Shown here one piece after another: positions 8,104 through 18,145 of a DNA stretch of 64,000 nt. The notes below the pieces were generated by a model, which made no database searches, had not been told where the DNA came from, and saw nothing but the letters and a program-made list of their open reading frames with translations. The stretch is from Kineosporiaceae bacterium (GTDB lineage: Bacteria; Actinomycetota; Actinomycetes; Actinomycetales; Kineosporiaceae): NCBI GenBank assembly GCA_016794595.1, contig JAEUJN010000019.1, positions 85,372 through 149,371 of the forward strand. The letters are read 5' to 3'. The translations under genes and the position numbers were made by a program. Within the stretch, counting starts at the first letter, position 1. Each line of letters begins with the position of its first letter.

Positions 8104-10248
8104 ATGTCGGGTTGGCTGGAACGGGTCGGACGCAGCGCTGCACGACGCCCCTGGGGGACGCTGGCCGGGTTCCTCGTCATGCTCCTGATGCTCGGCGGGA
8201 TCGCCGGCGGCGTCGGAGCAGGCTTCACCGACGAGGTGCGTCTGGGCGAGACCGGGTCGCAACAGGCCTCCGACCTGCTCACCGAGCGCTTTCCTGCCGT
8301 GGCCGGGGACACCGCCACCCTCGTGGTGCACTCGACCGCCGGGCTGCGGACCGAACGGGCCACGGCGGCTGTCGACACGCTGATCGCGTCCGTGTCGTCC
8401 CAGCCCGATGTGGTGTCGGTGGCGCCGCTGCAGATTTCGGCCGACGGCTCGACGGGCTACCTGACCGTGCTCTATCGCGCCAAGGCCGCCGATCTGTCAG
8501 CCGAGCACCTGCACCGGCTCGAGCAAGCTCTCCAGCCGCTGGGGCGATCCGGGATCGAGGCGAGCATGCGCGGCCCGGTGGTCGACCGGTGGCGTGAGCG
8601 CCCGGTGCCGATCGGGGAGGGCGTCGGCCTGCTCGCGGCGATCCTGCTCGTCACCCTGCTCTTCCGCTCCGTGATCGCCACCGTGGTCACCGTGGGCTCG
8701 GCCCTGGTCGGGCTGGTCCTGGGCAACACCGTCCTGGCTGTCGTCTCCGGCTTCGTGGACATTCCGACGGTCGCCCCGACCATTGCGATCATGCTCGGTC
8801 TCGGGGCGGGGGTGGACTACGCCCTCTTCCTGGTTGCGCGGTACCGGGCTCGGCTGCGGGCAGGGGATGACGTGCTCACCGCGGCGGCCACGGCCACCGG
8901 CACCACCGGCTCTGCCGTCATCACGGCGGGCGCCATCGTCGTGGTCTCGATCTGCGGCCTGGCGGTCACCGGGATCACGATCATCGGGCGGATGGGACTG
9001 GCCGCCGCCATTGTCGTGGCCGTCGCCGCGATCACCACCGTGACCCTTGTACCCGCCGCCATGCGCCTGGCCGGACGCCGCGTGTTGCCGAGAGCCGAGC
9101 GAGCACCGCTCGAGGTCACACAGTCCGGGCAGCGGCCGGCGCAGGACGAGCGCGAGGGGCGTTGGGCGCGCGACCTTGCCCGCTCGGTGGCCCGCCGTCC
9201 CTGGGTCAACGCCGTCGTCTCGGCCGCCGTCCTGCTCTCCCTGGCCACCCCGGCACTCGGCCTGCAGCTCGGCCAACCGGACGACGGCAACCGCCCCGTG
9301 GGCGACACCATGCGGATTGCCTACGACCGGCTCGCGGAGGGTTTCGGCCCCGGATTCAACGGGCCCCTGCTGATCGCCGTGGACCTTCGGGAGGCTGCCG
9401 ACGCCACAGCCACGGTGCAAGCGCTGGCGGGCGCACTGTCGGGCACACCCGGGGTGGCCGCTGTCGCGCCACCGCAGCTGGATCCCACCGGACGGACGGC
9501 GGTGATCACCCTCGTCCCGACCACGCCACCCCAGGCAGAGCAGACCAGCGAGCTCGTGCGCGCGCTGCGCGAGCGGGTGCTGCCCACTGCGGTGGCCGGC
9601 ACCGGTGCCACCGCCTACGTCGGCGGCCAGACCGCCACCTTCGACGACCGCGCCACCAAGGTCTCCGACGCCCTCCTGCCGCTCATCGTGACCGTGATCG
9701 GTCTCTCTCTCATCCTGCTCGCCATCGCCTTCCGGTCCCTGGTGCTACCGGTGGTGAGTGCGGCGCTCAACCTGCTGTCCATCGGGGCTGCCTACGGCGT
9801 TGTCACGCTCGCATTCCAGACCGGCCCCGGGGCCGAGTTGCTCGGGGTGCACGAGCAGCCCGTGGTCTCGTTCGTGCCCATGCTCATGTTCGCGATCCTG
9901 TTCGGCCTGAGCATGGACTACACCGTGTTCCTGCTGTCGGCCGTGCGCGAGGAGCGGCTCGCGAGCACTGGGGCGCGCGCCGCCGTCCCGCTCGCCGTTG
10001 GCCGGACGGCTGGGCTCATCACCACGGCCGGCGCGATCATGACGCTGGTCTTCCTCGGGTTCGCGGTCACCGAGGAGACCGAGGTGACGATGATCGGGCT
10101 CGGCCTGGCGACCGCGGTCCTGATCGATGTCACCCTCGTCCGGCTGTTCTTGGCGCCGGCCGTGCTCGAACTGCTGGGGGAACGGGCCTGGTGGCTGCCT
10201 GGCTGGTTGGATCGACGACTCGGCCAGGGTCTGGCGTTGACCCACTGA
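8104..10248 (+). CDS. MMPL/RND family transporter
   Basis: This 714-residue inner-membrane protein has the two-fold MMPL layout: a membrane helix near residues 20-42, a periplasmic loop, a block of helices at about 175-330, a second single helix near 365-385, a second loop, and helices at about 515-700. The proton-relay Asp-Tyr pairs are visible in both halves (D238-Y239 in [17 protein letters not shown]605-Y606 in [12 protein letters not shown]). Family members export lipids or drugs by proton motive force. The divergent TetR gene and shared operator argue for inducible efflux. The substrate cannot be deduced. Confidence 0.92.
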   Translation: MSGWLERVGRSAARRPWGTLAGFLVMLLMLGGIAGGVGAGFTDEVRLGETGSQQASDLLTERFPAVAGDTATLVVHSTAGLRTERATAAVDTLIASVSSQPDVVSVAPLQISADGSTGYLTVLYRAKAADLSAEHLHRLEQALQPLGRSGIEASMRGPVVDRWRERPVPIGEGVGLLAAILLVTLLFRSVIATVVTVGSALVGLVLGNTVLAVVSGFVDIPTVAPTIAIMLGLGAGVDYALFLVARYRARLRAGDDVLTAAATATGTTGSAVITAGAIVVVSICGLAVTGITIIGRMGLAAAIVVAVAAITTVTLVPAAMRLAGRRVLPRAERAPLEVTQSGQRPAQDEREGRWARDLARSVARRPWVNAVVSAAVLLSLATPALGLQLGQPDDGNRPVGDTMRIAYDRLAEGFGPGFNGPLLIAVDLREAADATATVQALAGALSGTPGVAAVAPPQLDPTGRTAVITLVPTTPPQAEQTSELVRALRERVLPTAVAGTGATAYVGGQTATFDDRATKVSDALLPLIVTVIGLSLILLAIAFRSLVLPVVSAALNLLSIGAAYGVVTLAFQTGPGAELLGVHEQPVVSFVPMLMFAILFGLSMDYTVFLLSAVREERLASTGARAAVPLAVGRTAGLITTAGAIMTLVFLGFAVTEETEVTMIGLGLATAVLIDVTLVRLFLAPAVLELLGERAWWLPGWLDRRLGQGLALTH

Positions 10249-10264
10249 GGACCCACTGGGCGAG

Positions 10265-10414
10265 CGTGGCGGATCGGCGCCCGCCGAGCGCCTCGGCGAT
10301 CTCTGCCCAGGACCACCCGCTGTGGTGGGCGTTGTCGACCTGCGGGGCCTCGATCTGCTCCAGCAGGCGGGAGAGGGCGGCGACGGCGCGCAATCCCACC
10401 GCGGGCTCGCCTCG
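10265..10414 (-). pseudogene. Remnant of a helix-turn-helix protein
   Basis: On the minus strand about 45 residues read [12 protein letters not shown], then LLEQIEA, then [13 protein letters not shown]. This resembles a widespread actinobacterial HTH protein in which such a segment precedes the recognition helix. No convincing start exists upstream because a TGA comes first. After the HTH turn the frame runs into unrelated Pro/Arg-rich sequence overlapping the end of the MMPL gene. I read it as a truncated gene left where the TetR/MMPL pair was inserted. The call is based on remembered family appearance, so confidence is moderate. Confidence 0.5.
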
Positions 10415-10528
10415 CCGGCAGGCTCATCGGTGATCGAGCACGGTGATCCCCGGTGCCGTCGGCGCGTGCGCGGTGGGCCCCCGAGTCGCCGGTTCGACCA
10501 GCACGATCGCCGTTCTAGAGTGGGGTCC

Positions 10529-10819
10529 GTGTCGGTGGCCCCCGTCGAGGTCGAGCGCCCGGAAACCGTCGAGTCCGTGGACGTCGACCCCGGATGGGTC
10601 ACCATCGTCTGGAACGACCCGGTGAACCTGATGTCGTACGTGACCCACGTCTTCCGGACCTATTTCGGCTACCCGAAGGCCCAGGCCACCAAGCTGATGA
10701 TGGACGTGCACACCAAGGGCAAGGCCGTGGTCAGCCACGGCACCCAGGCCGAGATGGAACGGGACACCCAGGCCATGCACGAGTACGGGCTGTGGGCGAC
10801 CTTCTCCAAGGACGGCTGA
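10529..10819 (+). CDS. clpS: ATP-dependent Clp protease adaptor ClpS
   Basis: It delivers N-degron substrates to ClpAP/ClpCP. The 96 residues include the core [20 protein letters not shown] (about residues 21-40), [19 protein letters not shown], and the [26 protein letters not shown] ending, covering the binding pocket and the Clp contact face. The start is GTG 10529 (or GTG 10535), giving the short N-terminal tail usual for this family. The DUF2017 gene starts 2 bp after the stop, a pairing conserved in actinobacteria. Confidence 0.95.
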   Translation: MSVAPVEVERPETVESVDVDPGWVTIVWNDPVNLMSYVTHVFRTYFGYPKAQATKLMMDVHTKGKAVVSHGTQAEMERDTQAMHEYGLWATFSKDG

Positions 10820-10821
10820 GC

Positions 10822-11502
10822 GTGCGCCGTCCCCGCTCGCCCTTCGAGCGCGCTCGCCCCCGCGGCTCGGTGCGGGTGCGCCTGCACGACCAGGACCGGG
10901 CCCTGCTGGCCGGGCTGTTGGACGACGTGGCGCGGATGCTGGAGCCGGCCGAGGCCGAACCTGCCGACCCGCCCGAACCTGCCGACCCGCCCGAACCTGC
11001 CGACCCGCCCGAATCGGCCGACCCGCCGGAGGCGGCGGACACGATGGTGGACTGGGCCCGGTTGGAGGCCTCACTCACCGTCGACCCCCCACAGGATCCG
11101 GCCATCGCCCGGCTGCTGCCCGACGGCCACCGCGAGGACGCCGAGCTCGCCCAGAGCTACCGCCGCCTGACCGAGCACACCCTGCGCCGGGCCAAGCAGG
11201 AAGGACTCACCCGGGCCGCGCAAGCCCTGCTCCGCCCGGACCCGATCGTGCTCGACGCCGGGGAGGCCGGCGCCCTGGTCAAGGCGCTGACCGACGTCAG
11301 GCTGGTGCTGGCCGAGCGGCTCGGCCTGCACACCGACGAGGACGCCGGGGTGCTGCACGCCCGGCTGACCCTGCTCGAGCTGCGCGCGGAGCGGGACCCC
11401 GAGCGCGGTCTGAGCGAGGCCGAGGAGCGCTGGCTCTGGCTGGCCACGCTCTACGAGGCCCTCACCGGGTGGCAGGAGGCCCTGGTCGGGGCGCTGGCCT
11501 GA
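10822..11502 (+). CDS. DUF2017 family protein
   Basis: This 226-residue cytoplasmic protein of unknown function is identified by position directly after clpS and by family-like stretches: an N-terminal LHDQDRALLAGLLDDVARML, a middle DPAIARLLPDGHREDAELAQSYRRLTE, and the C-terminal GEAGALVKALTDVRLVLAERLG. The start is GTG 10822. An insertion of Pro-Ala-Asp repeats (about residues 46-69), encoded by four copies of an 18-bp unit, sits between the first two conserved parts and probably forms a flexible linker. The tight coupling to clpS suggests a link to protein turnover. Confidence 0.85.
   Translation: MRRPRSPFERARPRGSVRVRLHDQDRALLAGLLDDVARMLEPAEAEPADPPEPADPPEPADPPESADPPEAADTMVDWARLEASLTVDPPQDPAIARLLPDGHREDAELAQSYRRLTEHTLRRAKQEGLTRAAQALLRPDPIVLDAGEAGALVKALTDVRLVLAERLGLHTDEDAGVLHARLTLLELRAERDPERGLSEAEERWLWLATLYEALTGWQEALVGALA
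10957..11028. repeat. 18-bp coding tandem repeat (4 copies)
   Basis: Three identical copies of GAACCTGCCGACCCGCCC (10957-10974, 10975-10992, 10993-11010) and one diverged copy (11011-11028) encode a (E-P/S-A-D-P-P) repeat within the DUF2017 protein. The identity of three copies points to recent slippage, so the repeat number may vary between strains. Confidence 0.85.
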
Positions 11503-11665
11503 GCCATCGCTCGATCCCTCCGGCGCCCGACGGATCCGATCGTCGAGTCCGCGGTTCACTGCGGAAACAGTTGCCCCAGCCGGTCGTAACCGAATCGTTC
11601 CTTGTCGGCGGCGCCAGGGTGCCGTGTACCTTGCGGCGATACCCACGGCCCAGGGGAGAGCACGC

Positions 11666-12730
11666 GTGAGCACGAACGGCACCGCCGCGGTGGCCCTGCG
11701 CGGACTGCGCAAGGAGTTCGCCGGGCGTGGCACGGGCGAGCCCACCGTGGCCGTCGACGGGGTCGACCTGGACATCGCCGAGGGAGAGTTCGTCACCCTG
11801 CTCGGGCCGTCGGGGTCCGGCAAGACCACGGTGCTGCGCATGATCGCCGGCTTCGAACGGCCCACCGCGGGCCGGGTGGTGCTGCGCGGGACGGACGTGA
11901 CCGACCGGCCGCCGTTCCAGCGCGAGGTGAACACCGTCTTCCAGGACTACGCGTTGTTCCCCCACCTCGATGTGCTGCGCAACGTGGAGTACGGCCTGCG
12001 GGTGACCAAGGTGCCCGCCGCCCAGGCGCGGGAGCGCGCGCGCTCGGCGCTGGCCGCCGTCCGGCTCGAGGGTTTCGAGAAGCGCGCGCCGGCGCATCTG
12101 TCGGGTGGACAGCGGCAGCGGGTCGCCCTGGCTCGGGCGCTGGTCAACCGTCCGGCCGTCCTGCTGCTCGACGAGCCCCTCGGCGCGCTCGACCTCAAGC
12201 TGCGCGAGCAGATGCAGGTCGAACTCAAGGCGATCCAGCGCGAGGTCGGGATCACCTTCGTCTTCGTCACCCACGATCAGGAGGAGGCGCTGACCATGTC
12301 GGACCGGATCGTGGTCTTCGACCGCGGCCGGGTCGAGCAGGTCGGTACTCCCGCCGAGGTCTACGAACGACCGGCGACCGAGTTCGTCGCCTCGTTCGTG
12401 GGCACCTCGAACCTGCTGCAACCGGACGCCGCGCGCCAGGTGATCGGGCACGAGGGCCTGTACTCGATCCGGCCGGAGAAGATCAGCGTGCTCCAGGACG
12501 GGGCTGCCCTGCCGGACGGCGCCCAGGGAGCCTCGGGCACGGTGGCCGAGGTGGTCTACGTCGGGTCGGCCACCCGGTTCGTGGTCGACCTGGACGCCGG
12601 GGGGCGCCTGATCGCCCTGCAACAGAACTCCGACACCTCCTCGATGGACGTGCTGGCCTACCGCGGGCGCCGGGTGCTGCTCAGCTGGCGGCGCGAGCAC
12701 GGGTTCGCCGTGCCGCGGGCCCAGACCTGA
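11666..12730 (+). CDS. potA: Polyamine-type ABC transporter ATP-binding protein
   Basis: This 354-residue ATPase starts at GTG 11666 after a GGGGAGAG ribosome site. Walker A is GPSGSGKT (47-54), the Q-loop lies in TVFQDYALFPHLDVLRNV, the signature is LSGGQRQR (about 145), Walker B is LLLDEPLGALD (about 166-176), followed by the switch His in FVTHDQEEAL. The C-terminal TOBE region (about 275-345) is typical of PotA/CysA-type importers. The genes that follow encode a binding lipoprotein and two permeases, giving a complete ATPase-binding protein-permease-permease operon. The 163 bp before it (11503-11665) must hold the promoter; I see no clear operator there. Confidence 0.9.
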   Translation: MSTNGTAAVALRGLRKEFAGRGTGEPTVAVDGVDLDIAEGEFVTLLGPSGSGKTTVLRMIAGFERPTAGRVVLRGTDVTDRPPFQREVNTVFQDYALFPHLDVLRNVEYGLRVTKVPAAQARERARSALAAVRLEGFEKRAPAHLSGGQRQRVALARALVNRPAVLLLDEPLGALDLKLREQMQVELKAIQREVGITFVFVTHDQEEALTMSDRIVVFDRGRVEQVGTPAEVYERPATEFVASFVGTSNLLQPDAARQVIGHEGLYSIRPEKISVLQDGAALPDGAQGASGTVAEVVYVGSATRFVVDLDAGGRLIALQQNSDTSSMDVLAYRGRRVLLSWRREHGFAVPRAQT

Positions 12731-12780
12731 TCGACGACTCGTCCCGACCACTCATCACCATCCGACGAAGGAGACCGACC

Positions 12781-13986
12781 GTGCGTACACCCACCACTCG
12801 ATTGGCCACGGGGGCGGTCCTGACCGCGGCCGCGCTCGTGCTGGCCGCCTGCGGCGGCGGCTCGTCCGATTCCGGGTCGGCAGCCCCCTCGGCGGCGCCG
12901 GGCGGGGCAGCCTTCGCGGGCCCGGTCGGGGCCGGCGAGGGAGCGCTCACCGTGCTCGCCTGGCCCGGCTACGCCGAGGACGGCTCGACCGACCCGAAGA
13001 TCGACTGGGTCACCCCGTTCGAGAAGGCCAGCGGCTGCCAGGTGGACGTCAAGACGTTCGCCACCTCCAACGAGGCGGTCACGCTGTTCAAGAGCGGGGG
13101 CTACGACGTGGTCTCCGCCTCCGGCGATGCCTCTCTGCGCCTGGTCTACGGCGATCTGGTGCAGCCGGTGAACACCGACCTGGTGCCGAGCTACGCCGAC
13201 GTCTTCCCCGATCTGAAGGACAAGCCCTGGAACTCGGTGGGGTCCACCCGGTACGGCGTCCCGCACGGGCGGGGAGCGAACCTGCTGCTCTACACCAAGG
13301 CCTCCCACCCCACGGCCCCTGACTCGTGGAAGGACATGTTCGAGGCCACCAGCCCGGCCAAGGGCAAGATCAGCCCCTACGACGACGCGATCTACATCGC
13401 CGACGCCGCGGTGTACCTGATGGCCACCAAGCCCGACCTCGGCATCAAGAACCCCTACGCCCTCGACCAGAAGCAGTTCGACGCCGCCATCGAGCTGCTG
13501 AAGCAGCAGAAGGGCATGGTGGCCGAGTACTGGGGCGACATCACCAAGCAGGGCACCGCGCTCGCCTCGGGCGCCGTCCTGCAGTCCCAGGGCTGGCAGG
13601 TGACGGCGAACCTGGCCAACGCCGACGGCGACAAGGTGGGCACCGTCAAGCCCAAGGAGGGCACCACCGGCTGGTCGGACACCTGGATGATCAAGAAGGG
13701 CACGAAGAACGTCAACTGTGCCTACAAGTGGCTGGACCACATCGCCTCGGCCCCGGTGAACGCCCAGATTGCCGAGTACTTCGGTGAGGCCCCGGCCAAC
13801 GCCAAGTCCTGCGACCTGACGGTGAGCAAGACCCACTGCGCCGACTTCCACGCCGCCGAGACCGACTACTGGAAGGACGTCTGGTACTGGACCACCCCGA
13901 CGGCCAAGTGCCTGGACGGGCGCACCGACGTCACCTGTGTCACCTACGACGAGTGGGTCAAGGCATGGTCGGCGCTGCGGGCATGA
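12781..13986 (+). CDS. potD: Spermidine/putrescine-type solute-binding lipoprotein
   Basis: This is a 401-residue exported substrate-binding protein. GTG 12781 is preceded by GAAGGAGA. The leader has basic residues, a hydrophobic core and a lipobox LAAC with C24 as the lipidated residue. The mature part begins with a Ser/Gly/Pro linker and then PotD-like sequence: LTVLAWPGYAEDG, WVTPFEKASGCQVDVK, YDVVSASGDASLRLVYGDLV, YGVPHGRGANLLLYTK and a C-terminal ADYWKDVWYW-like region with several Cys. The ligand is probably a polyamine or related cation, but gamma-aminobutyrate-like substrates are not excluded. Confidence 0.9.
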   Translation: MRTPTTRLATGAVLTAAALVLAACGGGSSDSGSAAPSAAPGGAAFAGPVGAGEGALTVLAWPGYAEDGSTDPKIDWVTPFEKASGCQVDVKTFATSNEAVTLFKSGGYDVVSASGDASLRLVYGDLVQPVNTDLVPSYADVFPDLKDKPWNSVGSTRYGVPHGRGANLLLYTKASHPTAPDSWKDMFEATSPAKGKISPYDDAIYIADAAVYLMATKPDLGIKNPYALDQKQFDAAIELLKQQKGMVAEYWGDITKQGTALASGAVLQSQGWQVTANLANADGDKVGTVKPKEGTTGWSDTWMIKKGTKNVNCAYKWLDHIASAPVNAQIAEYFGEAPANAKSCDLTVSKTHCADFHAAETDYWKDVWYWTTPTAKCLDGRTDVTCVTYDEWVKAWSALRA

Positions 13987-14008
13987 GGCATCCGACCGGG
14001 AGGAGCCG

Positions 14009-14818
14009 ATGACCGCTGCAGCCTGGCTGCACCGTCATGTCGGGGCGCGGCTGGCACTCCTGCTGGCCGCGCCCCTGACCTGGCTGATCGCGGTCTACCT
14101 GGCGCCCTTGGGATTGCTGTTCCTGACGGCGTTCTGGCAGACCGACAGCTTCACCGGCCTGGTGCAGCGCCGCCTGACCACGGCCAACTTCGTCGACGTG
14201 TTCACCGAGCCGGCCTACCTGACCGCGCTCGCCCGCACGGTGGGCGTGGCGCTGGTGGTCACCCTGGCCTGCATCGTGATCGGCCTGCCGATGGCGCTGT
14301 TCATGGCCAAGGTGGCCGCGCCGCGCTGGCAGCCGGTGCTCCTGGCCCTGGTGCTCACCCCGTTGTGGGCCTCCTACCTGGTCAAGGTGTACGCCTGGCG
14401 CACCATCCTGGGCGCCACCGGTGGGCTCGGTCTGGGCGCCGTCGTGCTGGTGCTCACCTATCTCTGGCTGCCGTACATGGTGCTGCCGCTCTACACCGGG
14501 TTGACCTCGATGCGGGCCTCACTGCTGGACGCCGCGGCCGACCTGGGTGCCCCGCCCGGGCGGGTGGTGCGCACCGTCGTCCTGCCGTTGCTGGCGCCCT
14601 CGGTGATCGCCGGGTCGATCTTCACCTTCTCCCTGAGCCTGGGCGACTACATCACCGTGCAACTGGTGGGTGGTACCAGCCAGATGCTGGGCAACGTGGT
14701 CTACGCCAACTTCTCCACCGACCTGCCGTTCGCCGCCGCGGTGGCCACCCTGCCGGTGCTGGTCATGATCGGGTACCTGCTCGCCGCCCGGCGCAGCGGT
14801 GCCCTGGAGCAGCTGTGA
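14009..14818 (+). CDS. potB: Polyamine-type ABC transporter permease
   Basis: This 269-residue permease has about six membrane segments, first at about residues 15-40. The EAA loop (LLDAAADLGAPPGRVVRTVVLPLLAPSV), which contacts the ATPase, sits about 70 residues from the C-terminus. ATG 14009 follows a strong GGAGGAG; a 24-residue upstream extension overlapping the potD end was rejected. It pairs with the next permease as a heterodimer. Confidence 0.92.
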   Translation: MTAAAWLHRHVGARLALLLAAPLTWLIAVYLAPLGLLFLTAFWQTDSFTGLVQRRLTTANFVDVFTEPAYLTALARTVGVALVVTLACIVIGLPMALFMAKVAAPRWQPVLLALVLTPLWASYLVKVYAWRTILGATGGLGLGAVVLVLTYLWLPYMVLPLYTGLTSMRASLLDAAADLGAPPGRVVRTVVLPLLAPSVIAGSIFTFSLSLGDYITVQLVGGTSQMLGNVVYANFSTDLPFAAAVATLPVLVMIGYLLAARRSGALEQL

Positions 14819-14846
14819 CGGCCCCGAGGTCCGCCAGGAGGCGACC

Positions 14847-15653
14847 GTGATCGATTCCCGGACGGCGCGCTGGGCGCTCGGTGCGGCGATGGCGGCCGGA
14901 CTGGCCTTCATCTACCTGCCGCTGGCCGTCGTCCTGGTCAACTCCTTCAACGCCAGCCCGACCTTCGGCTGGCCGCCGACGTCGCTGACCACCCGCTGGT
15001 GGAGCGCCGCGGTCGACAACGCCGGGGTGCGCGAGGCCACCTGGACCTCGATCCAGGTGGCGGCCGCCGCCACCGCGATCGCGCTGGTGCTGGGGACGCT
15101 GGCCTCGATGGCCGTGGCCCGGTACGAGTTCTTCGGCCGGGACGTGGTCTCCCTGCTGCTGGTGCTCCCGATCGCGCTGCCCGGCATCGTCACCGGGATC
15201 GCGCTGAACAGCCTGTTCACCAGCTTCCTGGGCGGCCTGACCTTGATGACCCTGATCATCGGGCACGCCACCTTCTGCATCGTGGTGGTGTTCAACAACG
15301 CCACCGCCCGGCTGCGCCGCCTGTCCGGGTCGGTCGAGGAGGCCTCGATGGACCTGGGGGCCACCCGGGCGACCACCTGGCGGCTGGTGACCTTCCCCGC
15401 CCTGCGCGGGTCGTTGTTCGCGGGCGGCCTGCTGGCCTTCGGGTTGTCCTTCGACGAGATCATCGTGACCACCTTCACCGCCGGCCCCGGGATCCAGACC
15501 CTGCCGTTGTGGATCTTCCAGAACCTGTTCCGGCCGAACCAGGCGCCGGTGGTCAACGTGGTGGCTGCCGTCCTGGTGGTGGTCTCGGTGGTCCCGGTGT
15601 ACCTGGCCAACCGGCTGACCGGTGAGCAGAGCCTGGCCGGGGGGCGGATGTGA
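14847..15653 (+). CDS. potC: Polyamine-type ABC transporter permease
   Basis: This second permease of the operon has 268 residues. The start is GTG 14847 after AGGAGG. It opens with a membrane helix (FIYLPLAVVLVNSFN, the PotC-typical start), and its EAA loop reads EEASMDLGATRATTWRLVTFPAL. It completes the importer together with potA, potD and potB; 28 bp separate it from potB. It ends 78 bp before murI, with no obvious terminator. Confidence 0.92.
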   Translation: MIDSRTARWALGAAMAAGLAFIYLPLAVVLVNSFNASPTFGWPPTSLTTRWWSAAVDNAGVREATWTSIQVAAAATAIALVLGTLASMAVARYEFFGRDVVSLLLVLPIALPGIVTGIALNSLFTSFLGGLTLMTLIIGHATFCIVVVFNNATARLRRLSGSVEEASMDLGATRATTWRLVTFPALRGSLFAGGLLAFGLSFDEIIVTTFTAGPGIQTLPLWIFQNLFRPNQAPVVNVVAAVLVVVSVVPVYLANRLTGEQSLAGGRM

Positions 15654-15731
15654 GCGAACGGACGGTCCCGGTGAGGGACTCGGGTGGCTGAGGGCCACCG
15701 CCGGGCCCGGGGACGCCATTACCCTCGTGCC

Positions 15732-16547
15732 GTGCAGCATGACCGCGCAGATGCCCCGATCGGCATCCTCGACTCGGGCGTGGGCGGCCTGACCGTCGCC
15801 CGGGCCGTGCTGGATCAGCTTCCCCATGAAGGGGTCCTCTACGTCGGGGACACCGCTCACGGACCCTACGGGCCCAAGCCGATCGCCCAGGTCAGGGCGC
15901 ACGCCCTCGAGGTGATGGACCACCTGGTCGAGGCGGGCGTCAAGATGCTGGTGATCGCCTGCAACTCGGCCAGCGCGGCCACCTTGCGCGATGCCCGCGA
16001 GCGGTACCGGGTCCCGGTGATCGAGGTGATCCAGCCCGCGGTCCGCCGCGCGGTGGCCGCCACCCGCGGCGGGGTGGTCGGCGTGATCGGCACCCGGGCG
16101 ACGATCACCAGCCGGGCCTATGAGGACGCCTTCGCCGCGGCGACCCACCTTCGGCTGGTCTCGGCCGCCTGCCCCCGGTTCGTGGAGTTCGTCGAGGCCG
16201 GGGTGACCGCCGGCCCCGAGCTGCTGGATGTCGCTCACGAGTACCTCGACCCGGTCCGCGAGGCAGGGGTGGACACCCTGGTGCTGGGCTGCACGCACTA
16301 TCCGCTGCTCACGGGCGTGATCTCCTACGTGATGGGTAACGAGGTGACCCTGGTGTCCAGTGCGGAGGAGACGGCCAAGGACGTGTACCGAACCCTGATG
16401 GCCGAGGGCCTCGCCCGGGACGTCGCCGCGCCCGCCCCGGTGCACCGCTTCCTGGCGACCGGGCCGGCCGAGCCCTTCGCCCGCCTGGCCCGGCGGTTCC
16501 TGGGGCCCGAGGTCGCCGCGGTCGAGCAGGTGGGGGTGTTCGCGTGA
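15732..16547 (+). CDS. murI: Glutamate racemase
   Basis: It converts L-glutamate to D-glutamate for peptidoglycan. The 271-residue protein contains [16 protein letters not shown], the first catalytic cysteine C77 in IACNSASAA, and the second, C187, in [12 protein letters not shown] 15732 gives the normal N-terminus; a 16-residue upstream extension is possible but unsupported. Its last four bases overlap the metallo-hydrolase gene, and rph and rdgB follow, an order conserved in many actinobacteria. Confidence 0.96.
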   Translation: MQHDRADAPIGILDSGVGGLTVARAVLDQLPHEGVLYVGDTAHGPYGPKPIAQVRAHALEVMDHLVEAGVKMLVIACNSASAATLRDARERYRVPVIEVIQPAVRRAVAATRGGVVGVIGTRATITSRAYEDAFAAATHLRLVSAACPRFVEFVEAGVTAGPELLDVAHEYLDPVREAGVDTLVLGCTHYPLLTGVISYVMGNEVTLVSSAEETAKDVYRTLMAEGLARDVAAPAPVHRFLATGPAEPFARLARRFLGPEVAAVEQVGVFA

Positions 16548-17320
16548 GCATGCGCCTGACCGTCATCGGGTGCGCCGGTTCGTTCCCCTCGCCGGAGTCG
16601 CCGGCCTCCTGCTACCTGGTCGAGGCCGACGACGAGGCCGGGCTGACCTGGCGGGTGGCCCTGGACTTCGGCAACGGTGCGCTCGGCCCGCTGCAGTCCC
16701 ACATCGACCTGGACGAGCTGGACGCCGTGGTGCTCAGCCACCTGCATCCCGACCACTGCCTGGACCTGTGCGGGCTGTACGTGGCCTTCCGCTATGACCC
16801 CCGCGGACGGCGGGCGCACCGGATGCCGGTCTACGGCCCGCACGGCACCCTGCGCCGGCTGGAACGCGCCTACGGCAAGCACGAGAAGGGCTCGCTCTCG
16901 CTGACCTATGACGGCTACACCCTGGTGGACGGCGACCCGGTCGTGATCGGGCCGTTCACCATCACCCCGCGCCGGGTGGAGCACCCGATCGAGGCCTTCG
17001 CCCTGCGGGTCGAGGCGGGCGGCGCCGTCCTGACCTACAGCGGTGACACCGACACGTGCGAGGCGCTGACCAAGCTGGCCACCGGGGCGGACCTGCTGCT
17101 CGCCGAGGCCTCCTTCATCGAGGGACGAGAGCCCGAACGCGGCATCCACCTCACCGGGCGGCGGGCCGGGGAGACCGCCCGGGACGCCGGCGCCAAGTCC
17201 CTGCTGCTGACCCACCAACCGGTGTGGACCGATCCGGCGGTGGTGGCCGGCGAGGCGCGTCAGGTCTTCGACGGGCCGGTGGACGTCGCGCGGCCGGGGA
17301 TGGTCGTCGACCTGGGCTGA
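16544..17320 (+). CDS. MBL-fold metallo-hydrolase (RNase Z-like)
   Basis: This 258-residue metallo-beta-lactamase-fold enzyme has the metal motif HLHPDH (H66, H68, D70, H71), then [13 protein letters not shown] and a C-terminal LLLTHQPVW, giving the usual two-zinc set. The family includes tRNase Z and cyclic-nucleotide phosphodiesterases. The length and the missing flexible arm favour the phosphodiesterase-like subgroup found beside murI and rph in actinobacteria. It starts at GTG 16544 (ATG 16550 is an alternative), overlapping murI by 4 bp. Confidence 0.88.
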   Translation: MSMRLTVIGCAGSFPSPESPASCYLVEADDEAGLTWRVALDFGNGALGPLQSHIDLDELDAVVLSHLHPDHCLDLCGLYVAFRYDPRGRRAHRMPVYGPHGTLRRLERAYGKHEKGSLSLTYDGYTLVDGDPVVIGPFTITPRRVEHPIEAFALRVEAGGAVLTYSGDTDTCEALTKLATGADLLLAEASFIEGREPERGIHLTGRRAGETARDAGAKSLLLTHQPVWTDPAVVAGEARQVFDGPVDVARPGMVVDLG

Positions 17321-17392
17321 GCCGGATCGGTCACCGATGGCCGGAGGGCGATGGCCGGCCGCGGTGTCGGACCGGTCGCATAGGCTCGGGGA

Positions 17393-18145
17393 ATGGCGAA
17401 TCCAGCATCCCCCGGTTCCCGCGTCGACGGGCGCAGCCCCGACCAGCTCCGCCCGGTGACCATCACCCGCAACTGGCTCGATCACGCCGAGGGCAGCGTG
17501 CTGGTCGAGTTCGGTCGCACGCGAGTGTTGTGCGCAGCCAGCTTCACCGAGGGTGTCCCGCGGTGGCTGCGGGGTAAGGGCAAGGGCTGGGTCACCGCCG
17601 AGTACGCGATGCTGCCGCGCTCGACCAACACGCGCGGCGACCGGGAGTCGGTGCGGGGGAAGATCGGTGGACGCACGCACGAGATCTCGCGCCTGATCGG
17701 CCGGTCGTTGCGGGCCGTGGTCGACACCAAGGGCCTGGGGGAGAACACCGTCGTGCTCGACTGCGACGTGCTGCAGGCCGACGGTGGCACGCGCACCGCC
17801 GCCATCACCGGTGCCTATGTCGCTCTCGCCGATGCGATCGGCTGGGCGCGTGGCCGGGGGATCATCCCGGCCTCCGCCCGGCCGCTGACCGGTTCGGTGG
17901 CCGCGGTCAGCGTCGGGGTGATCGGCGGGGTCCCGGTGCTCGACCTGTGCTACGAGGAGGATGTGCGGGCCGAGACCGACATGAACGTGGTCACCACCGG
18001 CGCCGGCGCGTTCGTCGAGGTGCAGGGGACTGCCGAGGGGGCACCGTTCGACCGGGCGGAACTCGACGCCCTGCTCGACCTGGCCGTCGGGGGTTGCGCC
18101 GAGCTGACCCGGCTCCAGGTGGCCGCCCTGGACGGCACGCCATGA
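17393..18145 (+). CDS. rph: Ribonuclease PH
   Basis: This 250-residue phosphorolytic 3'-exonuclease trims tRNA 3' ends. Family signatures are [19 protein letters not shown] near the start, the conserved basic region [21 protein letters not shown], and the phosphate-binding/catalytic [16 protein letters not shown] and [17 protein letters not shown]. Length and order are complete. The last four bases overlap the rdgB start (ATGA), so translation is coupled. Confidence 0.97.
   Translation: MANPASPGSRVDGRSPDQLRPVTITRNWLDHAEGSVLVEFGRTRVLCAASFTEGVPRWLRGKGKGWVTAEYAMLPRSTNTRGDRESVRGKIGGRTHEISRLIGRSLRAVVDTKGLGENTVVLDCDVLQADGGTRTAAITGAYVALADAIGWARGRGIIPASARPLTGSVAAVSVGVIGGVPVLDLCYEEDVRAETDMNVVTTGAGAFVEVQGTAEGAPFDRAELDALLDLAVGGCAELTRLQVAALDGTP

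Noticed and set aside
10322..10528. N-terminal extension of ClpS
   Set aside because: The open frame upstream of GTG 10529 carries no ClpS sequence and overlaps the HTH remnant on the other strand.
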